Of a DNA stretch of 64,000 bases, positions 48,131 to 64,000 are shown in pieces (position 1 is the first letter of the stretch; each line of letters begins with the position of its first letter). This DNA is from Halocaridina rubra (Eukaryota; Arthropoda; Malacostraca; Decapoda; Atyidae): assembly GCA_037179515.1 (NCBI GenBank), contig JAXCGZ010016986.1, forward strand, positions 196,001 to 260,000. Reading direction: 5' to 3'. The notes beneath the pieces are model-generated. The model ran no database searches, had not been told where the DNA came from, and worked only from the letters and a program-made list of their open reading frames with translations. The position numbers and the translations under genes were made by a program.

Positions 48131-48650
48131 TCTGTAAAACACACCTGTTTTGATCCGTCTTTACCTAATACACCATTCATATGCTCATAAAAGTACCTAA
48201 ATTAATTACCTTAATGGCATAGATGCCTTATTGCTATTAGCTGTGCCATAACTATCCATACCTAACTTACCCAATTTAACTAATCTAACGTAACCTAACC
48301 TAACTCAGATTTGAAGCTTTACACTAAGGAATGGTGCCTTATGTGAATCTTAAACCAGTGTCAATTACTGTGCCAACAATTTACATATTCTTTCTTAAAA
48401 GGGCTGACAGTGGAAATGAATAACGTTTCCATAGCAACGGTGAAACTTAATCAGTTATGGGTGCTTTGGGTATCACATGACCTGGTGTTTTGGTCGTCTC
48501 TTTTAATCTCATCCGTTTAGTCATTCCTTTGTTACTGCCTTGCAGGGTTGCCAGGTCTGTCCTTTTTGAGAACCACCTGTCTTTTTCCTCGAGAAAAAAA
48601 AGGACAGCCCAAAACTGTCCTTTTCTGTCCTTTTTCTACTTCATGTTATA

Positions 48651-48691
<41 letters not shown>

Positions 48692-49428
48692 TAATAATAA
48701 TAATAATAAAACTAGCAGAGTATCATCCTGCAATTATACAACCAGTGCCAACAAGTGGTGAACGATCTGTGTACCCGGACTGGACGCGAACGATTCCTGT
48801 ATATGTGCTGAGCCAACGAGAGGCGTAGGAAGGAGTACTGTATCTGGCGTCTGACGTGTTTGGTGGCTGAGTCTGGTTGCAACAACTCCTACGCAGTTAT
48901 TGTGCTTAATGTATATAGATTCACAAATCATGGCAGAAATGTCATCTTGTAAGGCATATTTTAAGGAAGGTATAGCATTATACCTATATACTATAAATTC
49001 ACTATATTAGCATAAATAGAAGAAATGAAGAAAAATTTGTTTCATTGCTTTTCCAGACAAAGGGGAGATAAAGTAGATATTGCTAGCAGATCAGGGGATG
49101 CAGCATCATTAAGTATGCTTTGCACAAATCCTGATGGGGTAGCTGGTAAGGTAGTAGAATTGTAGAAAATATATATTTCATTTATATTTCCCATGTACGA
49201 TATGCGTTTTCTTTGTAACGAATTGTATAGTTTTCTTTTGTCTCAGCTGTTATTGGTTATGTTATGATGAGTAAGCCTGCCATTTTATTCTTCCATCAGA
49301 TTTCGTGCAGCATGGTCGATATGTAAAGATGATAGAATAATGTTTAGGACCAAGGAATATTAATAATACTATAATCATGAATATTAGATAAACCGCAAAT
49401 AGGGGTTTTAAATTGTGTTCTGGTTTAT
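48131..49428. other. Intergenic, possible hAT-like end
   Basis: At 48544 the sequence cagggttgccagg resembles the terminal repeat at 60291; no partner end was found. Next to it an aaaaggacag/ctgtcctttt hairpin lies near 48597-48624. (AAT)n is at 48650-48708. No gene was recognised; the ORF at 48734-48931 has no coding character. Confidence 0.4.
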
Positions 49429-51258
49429 ATGAATAAATTCATAAAGGTTCCAAAGCTGTCTCTCAATCCACCCTCTACAGAATTAAAAGATAGGTTTCAC
49501 AACAGTAAGGCAGATATAGTAGCGGTTACGAAGACTAAGTTAATTGAGGACATATACAGCGTCACAGTATTTCCTAAAAGCTTCAGAATATTAAGGATTG
49601 AAAGATCTGAGAGTACTGGTGGAGGAATAGCACTGCAAATAAGTGAAAGATTTCAGGTTGAAGAAATAAACTATAGAAAGTGAGGTCAAGGAATTTATTG
49701 TTGCTTGCATAAATACCGGGTTAGAGTGCATTATAATAACTGTTGTATATAACCCATCAAGGGACCAACATAGGCTAGAAGTTTATGAGGAAAGTCATAT
49801 AGGTAATATCGAAGTCATAAACTCAGTTGTTAACATTGTACTGGAGAAAATGCTGGAATTTGATTATGAGAGATTTTAATCATAGTGAGAGAGAGATTAG
49901 ATAAATCTTGACACACACAGTAGGGAGGACTCATTCAAAGCAACATTTCCAGGTTGCGTACAAGGAAATTTCTTACACCAACATGTACTGGGACCAACGA
50001 TGGTCAAGAGTGGGGATGAGCCATTGCTGCTTGATCTAGTTTTCACAGATAGTGTGTTGGATACTGAAAAAATTGAGTGTGAACCACCAATTGTAAAGAG
50101 TGATCACTGTGTGTTGTTGATGGAGCATATAATTGAAGATGTTCTGTCTGAAGGTAGAGGCACTGAGGACACGAGGAGGAACTATCCAAAAGGAGATTAC
50201 AATAAAATTGATGAGGTTTTTGCAGTTATTGCCTGGAGGACCTTATTTAACAAGAAATGTACAACATCTTTTGTGAGGAAGATGGTTAACTGTTGCATAC
50301 CTTCAACCAAAATAGGAGTTATTTATGCCAGAGAGAAATGGTCCAATAATGATTTTAAGAGAGCTAAGGAGTGGACAGACAAATGCTGGAAATGGTATAG
50401 GAGGAGAAAAAACATAAATACCTGGCAGATTTATAAAAGAGCAAGAAATGACTAAGTTAAAGAAGAGAGGCAGAGAGACTATGAAAGGGATATTACCAGG
50501 AATGCTAAAGAAAATCCCAAACATTTCCACAGCTTTATCAGAAGAAACCTGGAAGTCAAAGTACAGGTTTAAAAGTTAAATAGAGCAGACAGAAGCATCA
50601 CTGAGACAAATGAAGAGATCTGCACAGATTTGAACAATGAGTTTCAGTCAGTATTTACAGCAGAAAATACACCATCCCCTCATATTGCAGAGATAGGAGT
50701 TCATATGCAGTCTTAGAGAATATCATCTTTTCAGCCATAGAGGTATGCAAAGCGTGATTGGAGTTAGGTGCCCATAAAGCCACAGGTCTTGATGATATAT
50801 CCCCTTATGTACTTAAGAAATTCGCTAAATCAATATCCATGGCACTATGTATCACATTTGAAGAGTCATTGGAATCTGGGGAGATCCCAAGATGCTGGAA
50901 ACAAGCGATTGTGGTACCTATCTTCAAAAAGGGAGAGATACTGCTCTAAATTATTTGCTTGTTTCCTTGACAATCATAGTTTGCAAAGTTATGGAGAAAC
51001 TACTAAGAAAACACCTCTCTTCACTGGGAATCCTTCAATTTTTTGTCAGTGAAACAATATGGCATCAGAGAAGGTAGATCAACAGTAACAAACTCGTTAG
51101 AGTATTATGATGAGGTGAGCCGGATCTTACAGGAAAGAGAGGGCTGGGCAGATTGCATATTCCTAGACTTCCAGAAGGCATTTGTTATGGTCCCTCACGG
51201 GAGACTTATTAAGAAGCTGCAAGTAATGGCAAGAATAGCTGATGGGATGAAATCATGA
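49429..51258 (+). mobile_element. CR1-like LINE (family 1), long but decayed
   Basis: Fragments in several frames give an endonuclease (NSKADIVAVTKTKL, STGGGIALQIS, later LLLDLVFTDSV and SDHCVLLMEH) and a reverse transcriptase ([70 protein letters not shown]). The last motifs are nearly identical to the copy at 1170-2368, placing it in the same family. Many frameshifts are present and the 3' part is missing. Confidence 0.8.
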
Positions 51259-51439
51259 GATAAGCAGCATTGTAGGAAGAACATGACAAATCAGGTTAAC
51301 CAGAGCCATCTTTTAACATTTCAAAAAGATCATCTACATCATCTTCACCTGAAGAGCAGTAGTGCTTTGAAAGTGGCATAATGTCAACTGCTGTAGAATG
51401 ATGATTGAGGAATATTGGGAGGCATAAAATCTGCTAATG

Positions 51440-51950
51440 AGAAGGCGATGGCTGAGGATTTTAGGGAGTAGAAAATGATTAACAATCTCGGATGATGAAA
51501 GACTGCTGAAAAAGGTGATGAATGCGAGGGTTGATGGGAGAAATGCTAGAGGGAGGCCGAGGTTTGGATGGATGGATGGAGTAAGGAGAGCCCTGAATGA
51601 TAGGAGGATGGATGTGAGGGAAGCAAGCGAGCGTGCTAGGAATAGGAATGAGTGGCGGGCGATTGTGATGCAGCTCTGAAGGGCATCTGCTGTTACCACG
51701 GGGCTGCATCTTACAGAGGTAGCCTTGTGGTAGGAGCAGTAGGAGGAGTTGGCAGTCGTGAAGCGACACAGGTTGTGGGAGAGCCAGGAGGATGGGCTGT
51801 GGCACTCCAGCAGTGCCATCTGAACAGTCGCCAGCTCCCTCGTCATTGCCCATAGAGCAAAGAAATCCCCTTATTGTTTTCTTTTTTTATGTCGGCTACC
51901 CCCCAATTAAAGGGGGAAACAGCCAAGGTAGATAGATAGATAGATTTCGG
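51440..51950 (+). mobile_element. RTE-like LINE C-terminus and 3' tail
   Basis: A short coding stretch with NARGRPRFGWMDGVRRALND followed by RRMDVREASERARNRNEWRA (stop near 51679) precedes a UTR almost identical to 12106-12355, ending in gatagatagatag. The coding part shows that the 12106 repeat is an RTE-type 3' UTR. Confidence 0.75.
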
Positions 51951-52239
51951 GGTAAGAAACATAGTTACAGAAAGCTTCTTCCTATTTCTCTTAGCTTCAT
52001 TACATATTTATTGCTGTGGTTTAAGGCCAGATCTGATCACATAGGTGACATGTATGCTTCATTCTATTGAAGGGCCCAATTCCTTCACAAAATTCACACA
52101 TTCTTGTGCTTTATGAAAAACACTTCTGACACCCCCGGTGTCCATTCTGCTGGCCAAGATTTACCTTCCCCAAGGAAACCCACAGCGTCCATTCTACTGG
52201 CCCAGACCGTCCTTTCATAGAGGCTTCTGCTTCCTCCTT

Positions 52240-52560
52240 TTCCCACCATTGTCTAGATGTCGGCATCAGAAGTTGTTGATGCTTGTCAGCAGGCACAGAC
52301 TATTTCGGGCTTTAGGGGACTGCTAGTCTCAGCATATAAGTTCCAATGCATCTGCAACTATGAAGTTTTCCACATTTGTGTTATGTTGCCCACCAGGTTA
52401 GTATCAAGCACAGCAGGAATGCTGTCAGAGTAAGGCGAGTGTAAACAATTTATGAAGCCTTAATCAAATGGCTGCAGCAGTGAGGTCATATTTGGAGGTA
52501 GGAACACACCTTCCACCTCTTTATCCTCATACATAACAGAACTGTGATGGCGGCGAGATA
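52240..52560 (-). pseudogene. Tigger-type (pogo superfamily) transposase fragment
   Basis: The minus strand reads KEVEGVFLPPNMTSLLQPFD followed by a stop and GFINCL, then QMWKTS and SPLKPEIVCAC with further stops. LPPNxTSLxQPxDQGxI is the conserved core of Tigger-like DDE transposases, after the second catalytic Asp. Only this C-terminal part was recognised. Confidence 0.7.
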
Positions 52561-53538
52561 TTTTATGAACTCTCAAAATTATAAAAGATTTTTGCATATT
52601 TACAGGACAGCTTTCAAAAAAGATTTTTGAGTTTCATTAGAGGCAGTAGATCATAACTCAAGTTTGTGAACATCACAAGTGTCACTGTTTATTCAATTAC
52701 CTTTCCCCTCATAAGCTAACATCGCGGCCATAAAATTACCAAAATGACGATATGGAGGAATTTATAGAAAAGCAATCATGGTTTTAAATCTTTATTTGAA
52801 ACCAACTTTACAAAGATAAGCAACATGAGTCACACTGACTGTAATATAGTTGGATAAACTCTAGGGTGAAATGTAATAATATTAAACTTGCTTTAAATCC
52901 TAATAGTGAGTTTGAGCTTGTGGCTCAGACCAGTTCTACAAAACCTTGTTGCTAATATTTTTGTTTTCTAAGTCACAGATAGAGAAAGAGGATATCAGAA
53001 GTAAAAATAAAGTATAAACTAAAAGATCATGGCCAATTCATACTTTTCTTCATAGATTCTAGTAATTTAAATAATGCTATGAAGTAATTTGAGGGTGTAA
53101 GTCATTAGGCAAATTAGACCTATATTCACATTCACAGTTACAATGGATCTCCATTTAATATTTTATCTGCAATTTGACAGTGTGAATATTTCAAGTTATA
53201 TTACTTTTGGCTTCTTTAGCAACTCTATTTAAAGTTATTCTAAATTATGATGTTATTCTTCCTTAGCATAATCAATAACTCTCTAATTAAGGCCATTGTG
53301 TAATTTCCAGCAAACAGGTAAATTTGGCATTGTAAACTCTCTTTAAAATAAAATTTAGTATATTGCTTTCATAAGTAATATCAATAACTATTTCACACTA
53401 CAATATATTTCGTCTGCAAAAGTAATAACCTACTTTTTAAAGACACCCACAAATAATATCTAGAAAAATTAATAATTAGACAAATACATTTTATTTCACA
53501 ATAAATTATTACATAGTTTTTCATCAATAAAATCAATA
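52561..53538. other. AT-rich intergenic DNA, nothing recognised
   Basis: No ORF of note, no repeats shared with the rest of the window, no splice-like structure. Confidence 0.5.
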
Positions 53539-53869
53539 CAGGTGGTCCTTGACTTACGAAACGATTCCATTCCTCAGGACCAATTTTTTACGTAAGTCGA
53601 AACACATAAATAAGCATCTATGTCACCCATCTATGCAAAGGCAATAGTAAAGTTTCTCACTCTCCCGAGCATTTCACTACCTCTTTCACTTCCATGGTGA
53701 TGCCTTTCCTTTTCTTCAGAGTACTGCCATCAGGAGAATCTGCTTTAAGCTTGGGAGATATAATACAGGCCAAAAAGTATAAAAAAAAAGAAGCAAAATA
53801 ATTTATGGGAGATGCATCATAACCGTGAAACATCGTAAGTCGAGGAAATCGTAAACAGAGGACCACCTG
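53539..53869. mobile_element. Tigger-like MITE with TA target duplication
   Basis: 331 bp. The left end is caggtggtccttgacttacg; the right end on the other strand is caggtggtcctctgtttacg. TA flanks both sides (53537-53538, 53870-53871). A second inverted block (gacttacg...cgtaagtcg) lies just inside the ends. No ORF. Confidence 0.8.
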
Positions 53870-53965
53870 TATATATTCACTCTTTTTAGGGCTATCTTCA
53901 ATTACTTACCAGTATTGTGGGAATATATACATCATTTGCAAATTTTCCTAATTTCTTACTAATTA

Positions 53966-54240
53966 TTATTCTTCGTCTGCACAATCAATCATGATCATTT
54001 TAACGCCATTGTCAATTATTTTATGAACTTGGAAATATTCATCCCAATTTGGGTCATTCTCAGTTATATCTAGATATGAATGCTCCTCAGCATTCTGATC
54101 ACATCTTCCAACTCTTTCATCTACAACTTTGACTTCTGTATCATTACTGTTACTGTCAATTGCTTTTTCATCATTTTATTTGTCTTTAATAACCTCTTAT
54201 TTACTTTCATGGACTTTTTCATTTTCAGATTCAGTGTCTT
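53966..54240 (-). pseudogene. Decayed acidic reading frame after the ISG12-like stop
   Basis: Directly after the ISG12-like stop codon the -1 frame reads SEVEDTESENEKVHESK, a TAA, EVIKDK, a second TAA, then 69 open codons with NDEKAIDSNSNDTEVKVVDE, LDITENDPNWDEYFQVHKII and MIMIDCADEE, ending at TAA 53966-53968. Composition is strongly acidic and hydrophilic, like the preceding tail. It may be a lost C-terminal extension or a remnant exon. No family was recognised. Confidence 0.4.
54175..54180 (-). promoter_or_regulatory. Possible polyadenylation signal AATAAA
   Basis: Minus-strand AATAAA about 60 bases after the ISG12-like stop codon. If used, the acidic frame downstream would not be in the mRNA. 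Confidence 0.4.
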
Positions 54241-57567
<3,327 letters not shown>

Positions 57568-57754
57568 AGCATTGTATGACTATTTGCGCTATAGCAAAAT
57601 AGTTGGAAGCTCATATTCCTAGATGAACACGTGATACACTATGCAACTAAAGGTATATCAGGCCATTAAGTTGAGAAGTGTTGAAAATCAAAGCAGAAGA
57701 GGAATTCAAACAGCAGTAGATGAAGGAATTCTAAGAGAATAAGGTTATTTTGAA

Positions 57755-58165
57755 AAGTGCTGAGAGTGCAAAACACAGGATAAGGTTTGAAAGATCATAA
57801 AGAGGGCTGATGGGTCAATGAAATTTCAATTGAGCAATGAACCAGAAAGAGGTCTCAGTGTCAGTAGTTACTAGGCAAATAGGAAGAAAGAACCCATGAG
57901 ACGGACCTGTGTAAGGCTTTCTTTCGAAACATGTAATGAAATGGTAGTTCGAGTCAAATTATGAATACAAGTGGGGAGAAATATGCTAGAGTGCTGCAGA
58001 TTAAATGCCTTAAAGGTGCTAATATGAACATCTAGAAAAATATAGACTTATAAAAAGGCTTCGCAGAGCAGCTAGGTGTGAGGAAAGAGAAGTCCAGTTC
58101 AGGAGGGGTCTCGAGATCCGTGCAGTAATGAGGCACGTAAAATATTTATTAACTGGTGCAAAGTG
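57755..58165 (+). repeat. Unidentified dispersed repeat, copy 1
   Basis: Shares an ordered series of strings with 62935-63325: aggtttgaaagat, gaaattt..attgagcaatgaa, aaattatgaatacaa, gctgcagat, ggggtctcgag and tgaggcac. A degenerate coding stretch (about RRGLEIRAVMRHVKYLLTG) is visible near 58105-58165. Origin unknown. Confidence 0.6.
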
Positions 58166-58429
58166 ATATATAAGTTACCAAGACTGACGCAGAGCACCAT
58201 CAAGCCAAGAAGATTGGGTTAGGGTTGACATGGAAAGGCCGAGGACTTGTTTGTAATAGACTAAGGCATGGACTTTATTTACTTGACACTTCATAACCTA
58301 AGTAAATTAGTATGATAAGAACTGATAAAAAAGTTTTGCCTCACAGATCTTCTGGTGCTGCCATCAATGGAATTAAGCATCATGTATAAAAATTGATTAT
58401 TATTATAATTATAATTATTGTGCTCCATA

Positions 58430-58880
58430 ATTTATTATTACGTTGAAGGGTAAAGTGCATAAGACAGTTGTGAGACCTGCGATGATGTATGGAGCAAAGG
58501 CATGGGCAATAAAGAAGACAAGAGAAAAAACTGGATGTGGCAGAGATGAGGATGTTGAGATGGATGTGTGGGATGACAAGAAGCGATAAGATCAGAAACG
58601 AGGTAATTAGAGGTACCTCAAAAGTTAGAGAAATATCATATAAGATACAAGAAAGTAGACTAAGGTGGTATGGTCATGTCGTTCGAAGGGATGAACAGTA
58701 TGTTGGGAGGAGGGTGATGTGAGTGGATATACATGGTAGGAGAGGGAGGGGAAGACCAAAGCGCAGGTGGATGGATTGTATCAATGGCTACCTGAGATCC
58801 AAAGGTTTGTTGGGTGTTGGGGTCTGGAGAACAATGGCCAGAAACACCGATCCCACATAAAAGTGCGAAAAGAAGTAGAC
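58430..58880 (+). mobile_element. RTE-like LINE, C-terminal fragment
   Basis: Frames give KTVVRPAMMYGAKAWAIKK, KLDVAEMRMLRWMCGMTRSD, RLRWYGHVVRRDEQYVGRRV and RRGRGRPKRRWMDCI, the standard C-terminal pattern of RTE-like elements, with stops and a frameshift. It ends in gaagaagaag. This subfamily differs from the one at 4605-5600. Confidence 0.8.
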
Positions 58881-58934
58881 GAAGAAGAAGATTGTGCTCC
58901 ATAACTGAAAACAGATTTTTGTGAATTTCTTTTA

Positions 58935-60290
<1,356 letters not shown>

Positions 60291-60589
60291 CAGGGTTGCC
60301 AGATGGCAGAGACACCTCACGGCCAAATTCTATTGATATCTTTATATTTCTCAAAGCTTATATAATATCAGATTACTACCAAGTTATAAATTGAAGTTTC
60401 AAATTCGTTTTGAAACGGGAAATATTTAGCTATTTTCTCCTACAGTCTTTCAAATTGGAAAAAAAAAAATTAATACTGAAGCGGAGAATTTCAGAAAAAA
60501 TAACGTAAGCATGTATGTACTAAAAACATTTTATTATCTCTTACCTTGTCACGATGGAGTTCAACATAAAACTGAAGTGACCTGTTTTC

Positions 60590-61615
60590 TTTCTTTCTAT
60601 GAGATTAAAGCCAACCTTATGTTGGCAAGGGCCCTTGTCCAAAGGACGCCCCGTAGGTGGTTGCTTGAGTTCTTTGTCTGTGTTTACTTTACTTCTTTTT
60701 TTATCACCTTGGAGGTTCGAAGTTCTCCAAGGTGCTAAGATGAGCGTCCAGGCTGTTTGGTATTTTCTGGGCTATTTGAGCACAGTATTTTCGAGCATTG
60801 GGATGTTGTATATTGATAACCAAGTTCATTCCAAGTCTAAAGGTGTTTGTTTTTGGACACTGTAGCAGGTAGTGTAGCAAGGCTTTATCTGTTATTTTGG
60901 TACAGTGTTTGGACTCCCTTGCAAGGTTTTCAATTACTTCCCAGCAGCACTTGTATACAAGTCTGAGTCTGGGTACAGTTACAGCGAGGCTTCTTGGGGT
61001 GTATCTTGATATATGTGATGGTTCAAGTTTTGTGGCTCCTTGTACCATTTGGCAGAGTAGGAACCTTTGTTTACCCAGCTGTTGTGGTTTTCCTGCATTG
61101 CTATATGAAGTGATTGTTTATTCTTTGATTTGTAATGTTGCAGGCTGGGCTGTATGGCGCATGTTATGTGGCATGAGACAGCGTTTTTAGCGAGTTGATC
61201 AGCGCTGTCATTGCCAGGTATATTTATGTGGCTGGGTATCCAGTTTATTGTAACTTGTCTCCCTTGCTCTTTGTGTTGTACCAGAAATGTTTGAATGGAG
61301 CTGAGTAGCTTTATATTTTCTTTGAATCTGTATTGTTGAAGTGCTTGAACAGATGACAGGGAATCAGTGTGGATGGTTACTGGTCCACGTTCATTTTGAA
61401 TGGAGTATTGTAGTGCCATTTTGATGGCATATAGTTCAGTTTGGAGGGTGGAGCAGGAGTCTGATAGCCTCCAATATGGTATAAATCTTTCGGAGTAGAC
61501 AGCTGCTCCAGTTGCTGGTATGTTTGTGTTGACAGTTCCATCTGTATAGCATGAGATGCCTTCTGTTTGAGTCATGTCGACTTTTATAGGCACTGAGAGT
61601 TAATAATTGTACCGG
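60590..61615 (-). mobile_element. LINE 3' part with an RNase H domain (I-like lineage)
   Basis: The minus-strand frame 61593-60979 encodes a ribonuclease H fold with its acidic residues: CYTDGTVN (Asp), STLQTELYAIKMAL (Glu), IHTDSLSSVQAL (Asp) and NWIPSHINIPGNDSADQLAK (His/Asp). After a frameshift near 61000-61040 a tail with LLHYLLQCPKT follows. RNase H after the reverse transcriptase is typical of I-type LINEs. The reverse transcriptase itself is missing (5' truncation near 61600). Confidence 0.85.
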
Positions 61616-61650
61616 AAATCATCCCTGCTACTGACGATCTCAATGCCATT

Positions 61651-61733
61651 AATCCTTCCTCGATAAGCGCAGTCTCTTTGACCTTTGTCGTTGCCGATCA
61701 AAGGTCAGAGACTGCGCTAAGGATTATTGCTCT
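61651..61733. other. Foldback of about 30-bp arms
   Basis: agcgcagtctctttgacctt (61666 onward) is matched on the other strand by agcgcagtctctgacctttg (from 61718 backward), with a loop of about 11 bases (tcgttgccgat). The arms extend outward through aatcctt after a 7-base insertion on the left. Confidence 0.75.
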
Positions 61734-62039
61734 GAAAATAAACATTAAAGCTGGTCGCCTGCTTCCTGAGAAAAGATAAGAGATTTTCACCTTCGTTTGT
61801 TTTTGCCACTGACCGATGGGTGAGTAGATAGGTCAAAAGGAATTATAAAAGAAATAAAGTGAGAAAGAATAATTCATATATATTCTCTACTTATTTCAAT
61901 ATGGTAAAAAGTCATTTTAAAATAAAATTCGGCCAAATGGTTTGGCCGTGGAAGTCTAATTTATTTACGGCCAGCCATTTTTGTATACAGCCAAATTTAA
62001 GGAATCTGGCCGCAAAAACGGCCATCTGGCAACCCTGTG

Positions 62040-62934
<895 letters not shown>

Positions 62935-63325
62935 TTAGGTTTGAAAGACCTTGAGAAAGGCTGACAGGTTCATGAAACTTCATTGAGCAATGAAGTTAAG
63001 AGAGTTAGTCTTCTTAGTTGTTGGTGAAATAGAGAAATTAGGAACCTTAAATAAGATTGGTTTGTGTGAGGACTTATTTCCATAAATGTAATGAAATGAT
63101 ACTTGAGTTAAATTATGAATACAAATGAGAAAAAAAAAATTGAAATGCTGCAGATGAAAAGCTTAAAAGTGCTAATTTTGACACCTGAAGAAGATTGAAT
63201 TTTGAGAAGAAAAGAAAACTGAGGACCAATTTTTTCAAGGTTTGAGGAATTTGAAGCCCTGCTCAAGAGGGGTCTTGAGGTCCTTGAGGTTGAGAGGCAT
63301 GCTAAGAATTAATCACTTGGAACAA
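62935..63325 (+). repeat. Unidentified dispersed repeat, copy 2
   Basis: Diverged second copy of 57755-58165; ends with aagaggggtcttgaggtcc and gaggttgagaggcatgctaa, where copy 1 has ggaggggtctcgagatcc and aatgaggcacg. Confidence 0.6.
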
Positions 63326-63334
63326 AGTTATTAT

Positions 63335-63362
63335 CACTATTATTATTTTTGTTATTATTATA

Positions 63363-63421
<59 letters not shown>

Positions 63422-63453
63422 CATTATTATTAATATTTTTATTATTATTATTA

Positions 63454-63521
<68 letters not shown>

Positions 63522-63535
63522 ATTATTATTATTAA

Positions 63536-63575
<40 letters not shown>

Positions 63576-63592
63576 ATTATTATTATTATTAA

Positions 63593-63641
<49 letters not shown>

Positions 63642-63660
63642 ATTATTATCATTATTATTA

Positions 63661-63698
<38 letters not shown>

Positions 63699-63715
63699 AT
63701 TATTATTATTATTAA

Positions 63716-63773
<58 letters not shown>

Positions 63774-63789
63774 ATTATTATAATTATTA

Positions 63790-63847
<58 letters not shown>

Positions 63848-64000
63848 CATTATTATTATCATTATTATCATTATTATTATTATAATTTTTATTATTATTG
63901 TTATTGTTATTATTATTATTATAATTGTAATTATAATTATTATTATCATTATCATTATTATATTTTATGTTGTTGTTGTTGTTATTATTATTATCATTGT
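63335..64000. repeat. (ATT)n array reaching the window end
   Basis: More than 600 bp of ATT with scattered variants (taattatt, tcattatt). Variants recur at regular spacing in places, suggesting internal duplications. It ends in gttgttgttgtt and continues beyond the window. Confidence 0.97.

Larger units (their letters stand above)
60291..62037. mobile_element. Unit bounded by 17-bp perfect inverted repeats (hAT-like ends)
   Basis: Begins with cagggttgccagatggc and ends with its exact reverse complement (62021-62037). CAGGG-type ends are common in hAT elements, but no 8-bp target duplication is visible (gtatgact left, tgactatg right). Inside lies a LINE fragment and a foldback; no transposase was recognised. 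The two ends could also belong to different copies. Confidence 0.5.

Noticed and set aside
60500..60560. First exon of the ISG12-like gene (minus strand, ATG near 60564, donor gtaaga at 60548)
   Set aside because: It would end in phase 2 and run into a stop in the next exon; it lies in or beside a LINE 3' region.
60979..61593. 204-aa ORF as a host ribonuclease H
   Set aside because: It starts abruptly, continues after a frameshift with a LINE-type Cys/His tail, and its NWIPSHINIPGNDSADQLAK block is typical of I-type LINE RNase H.

Overview
The window looks like nuclear DNA of an arthropod, most likely a decapod crustacean. It has three spliced genes with long introns, a very high load of (AT)n, (ATT)n, (CT)n and (ACT)n microsatellites, several tRNA-derived SINE families, several non-LTR retrotransposon (LINE) lineages, and many short elements containing AACCTAACC-type sequence. 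Nothing bacterial, viral or CRISPR-like was seen. The species is an inference; no species-diagnostic gene is present.

Three protein-coding genes were reconstructed by matching intron phases. (1) MAX, the bHLH-leucine-zipper partner of MYC/MAD, + strand, 6287-15046, four coding exons, 164 aa. (2) An SLC22-type organic ion transporter of the major facilitator superfamily, + strand, 24922-47289, 13 coding exons, 547 aa, all phases compatible. Its third exon (30618-30730) is too short to stand out as an ORF and was found only because exons 2 and 4 could not be joined in phase without it. (3) An ISG12/IFI27-like small glycine/alanine-rich membrane protein, - strand, 56280-54241, three exons; the 5' exon was not found.

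Layout. 1-6286: LINE fragments, SINEs and microsatellites, then the MAX leader. 6287-15046: MAX, with a nearly intact CR1-type LINE in intron 1 and a 180-bp tandem repeat in intron 3. 15047-24900: MAX 3' region and repeat-rich intergenic DNA. 24900-47290: the SLC22-like gene, whose introns hold a 1-kb tandem duplication, a nearly full-length LINE (37366-40761), several MITEs and splice sites that abut microsatellites. 47290-53900: minisatellites, a decayed LINE, an RTE-like tail and a Tigger-type transposase fragment. 53900-56280: the ISG12-like gene, followed by a decayed acidic reading frame. 56281-64000: LINE remnants, a TIR-bounded unit with a LINE RNase H fragment inside, and a long (ATT)n tract running off the end.

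The three genes are functionally unrelated (transcription factor, transporter, innate-immunity-type membrane protein); nothing suggests joint regulation. The most informative part is the repeat biology: nested insertions whose empty sites can be read from other copies in the window, a short element made of the head and tail of a LINE, a duplication whose breakpoint lies four bases inside an exon, and microsatellites growing up to the exon borders.
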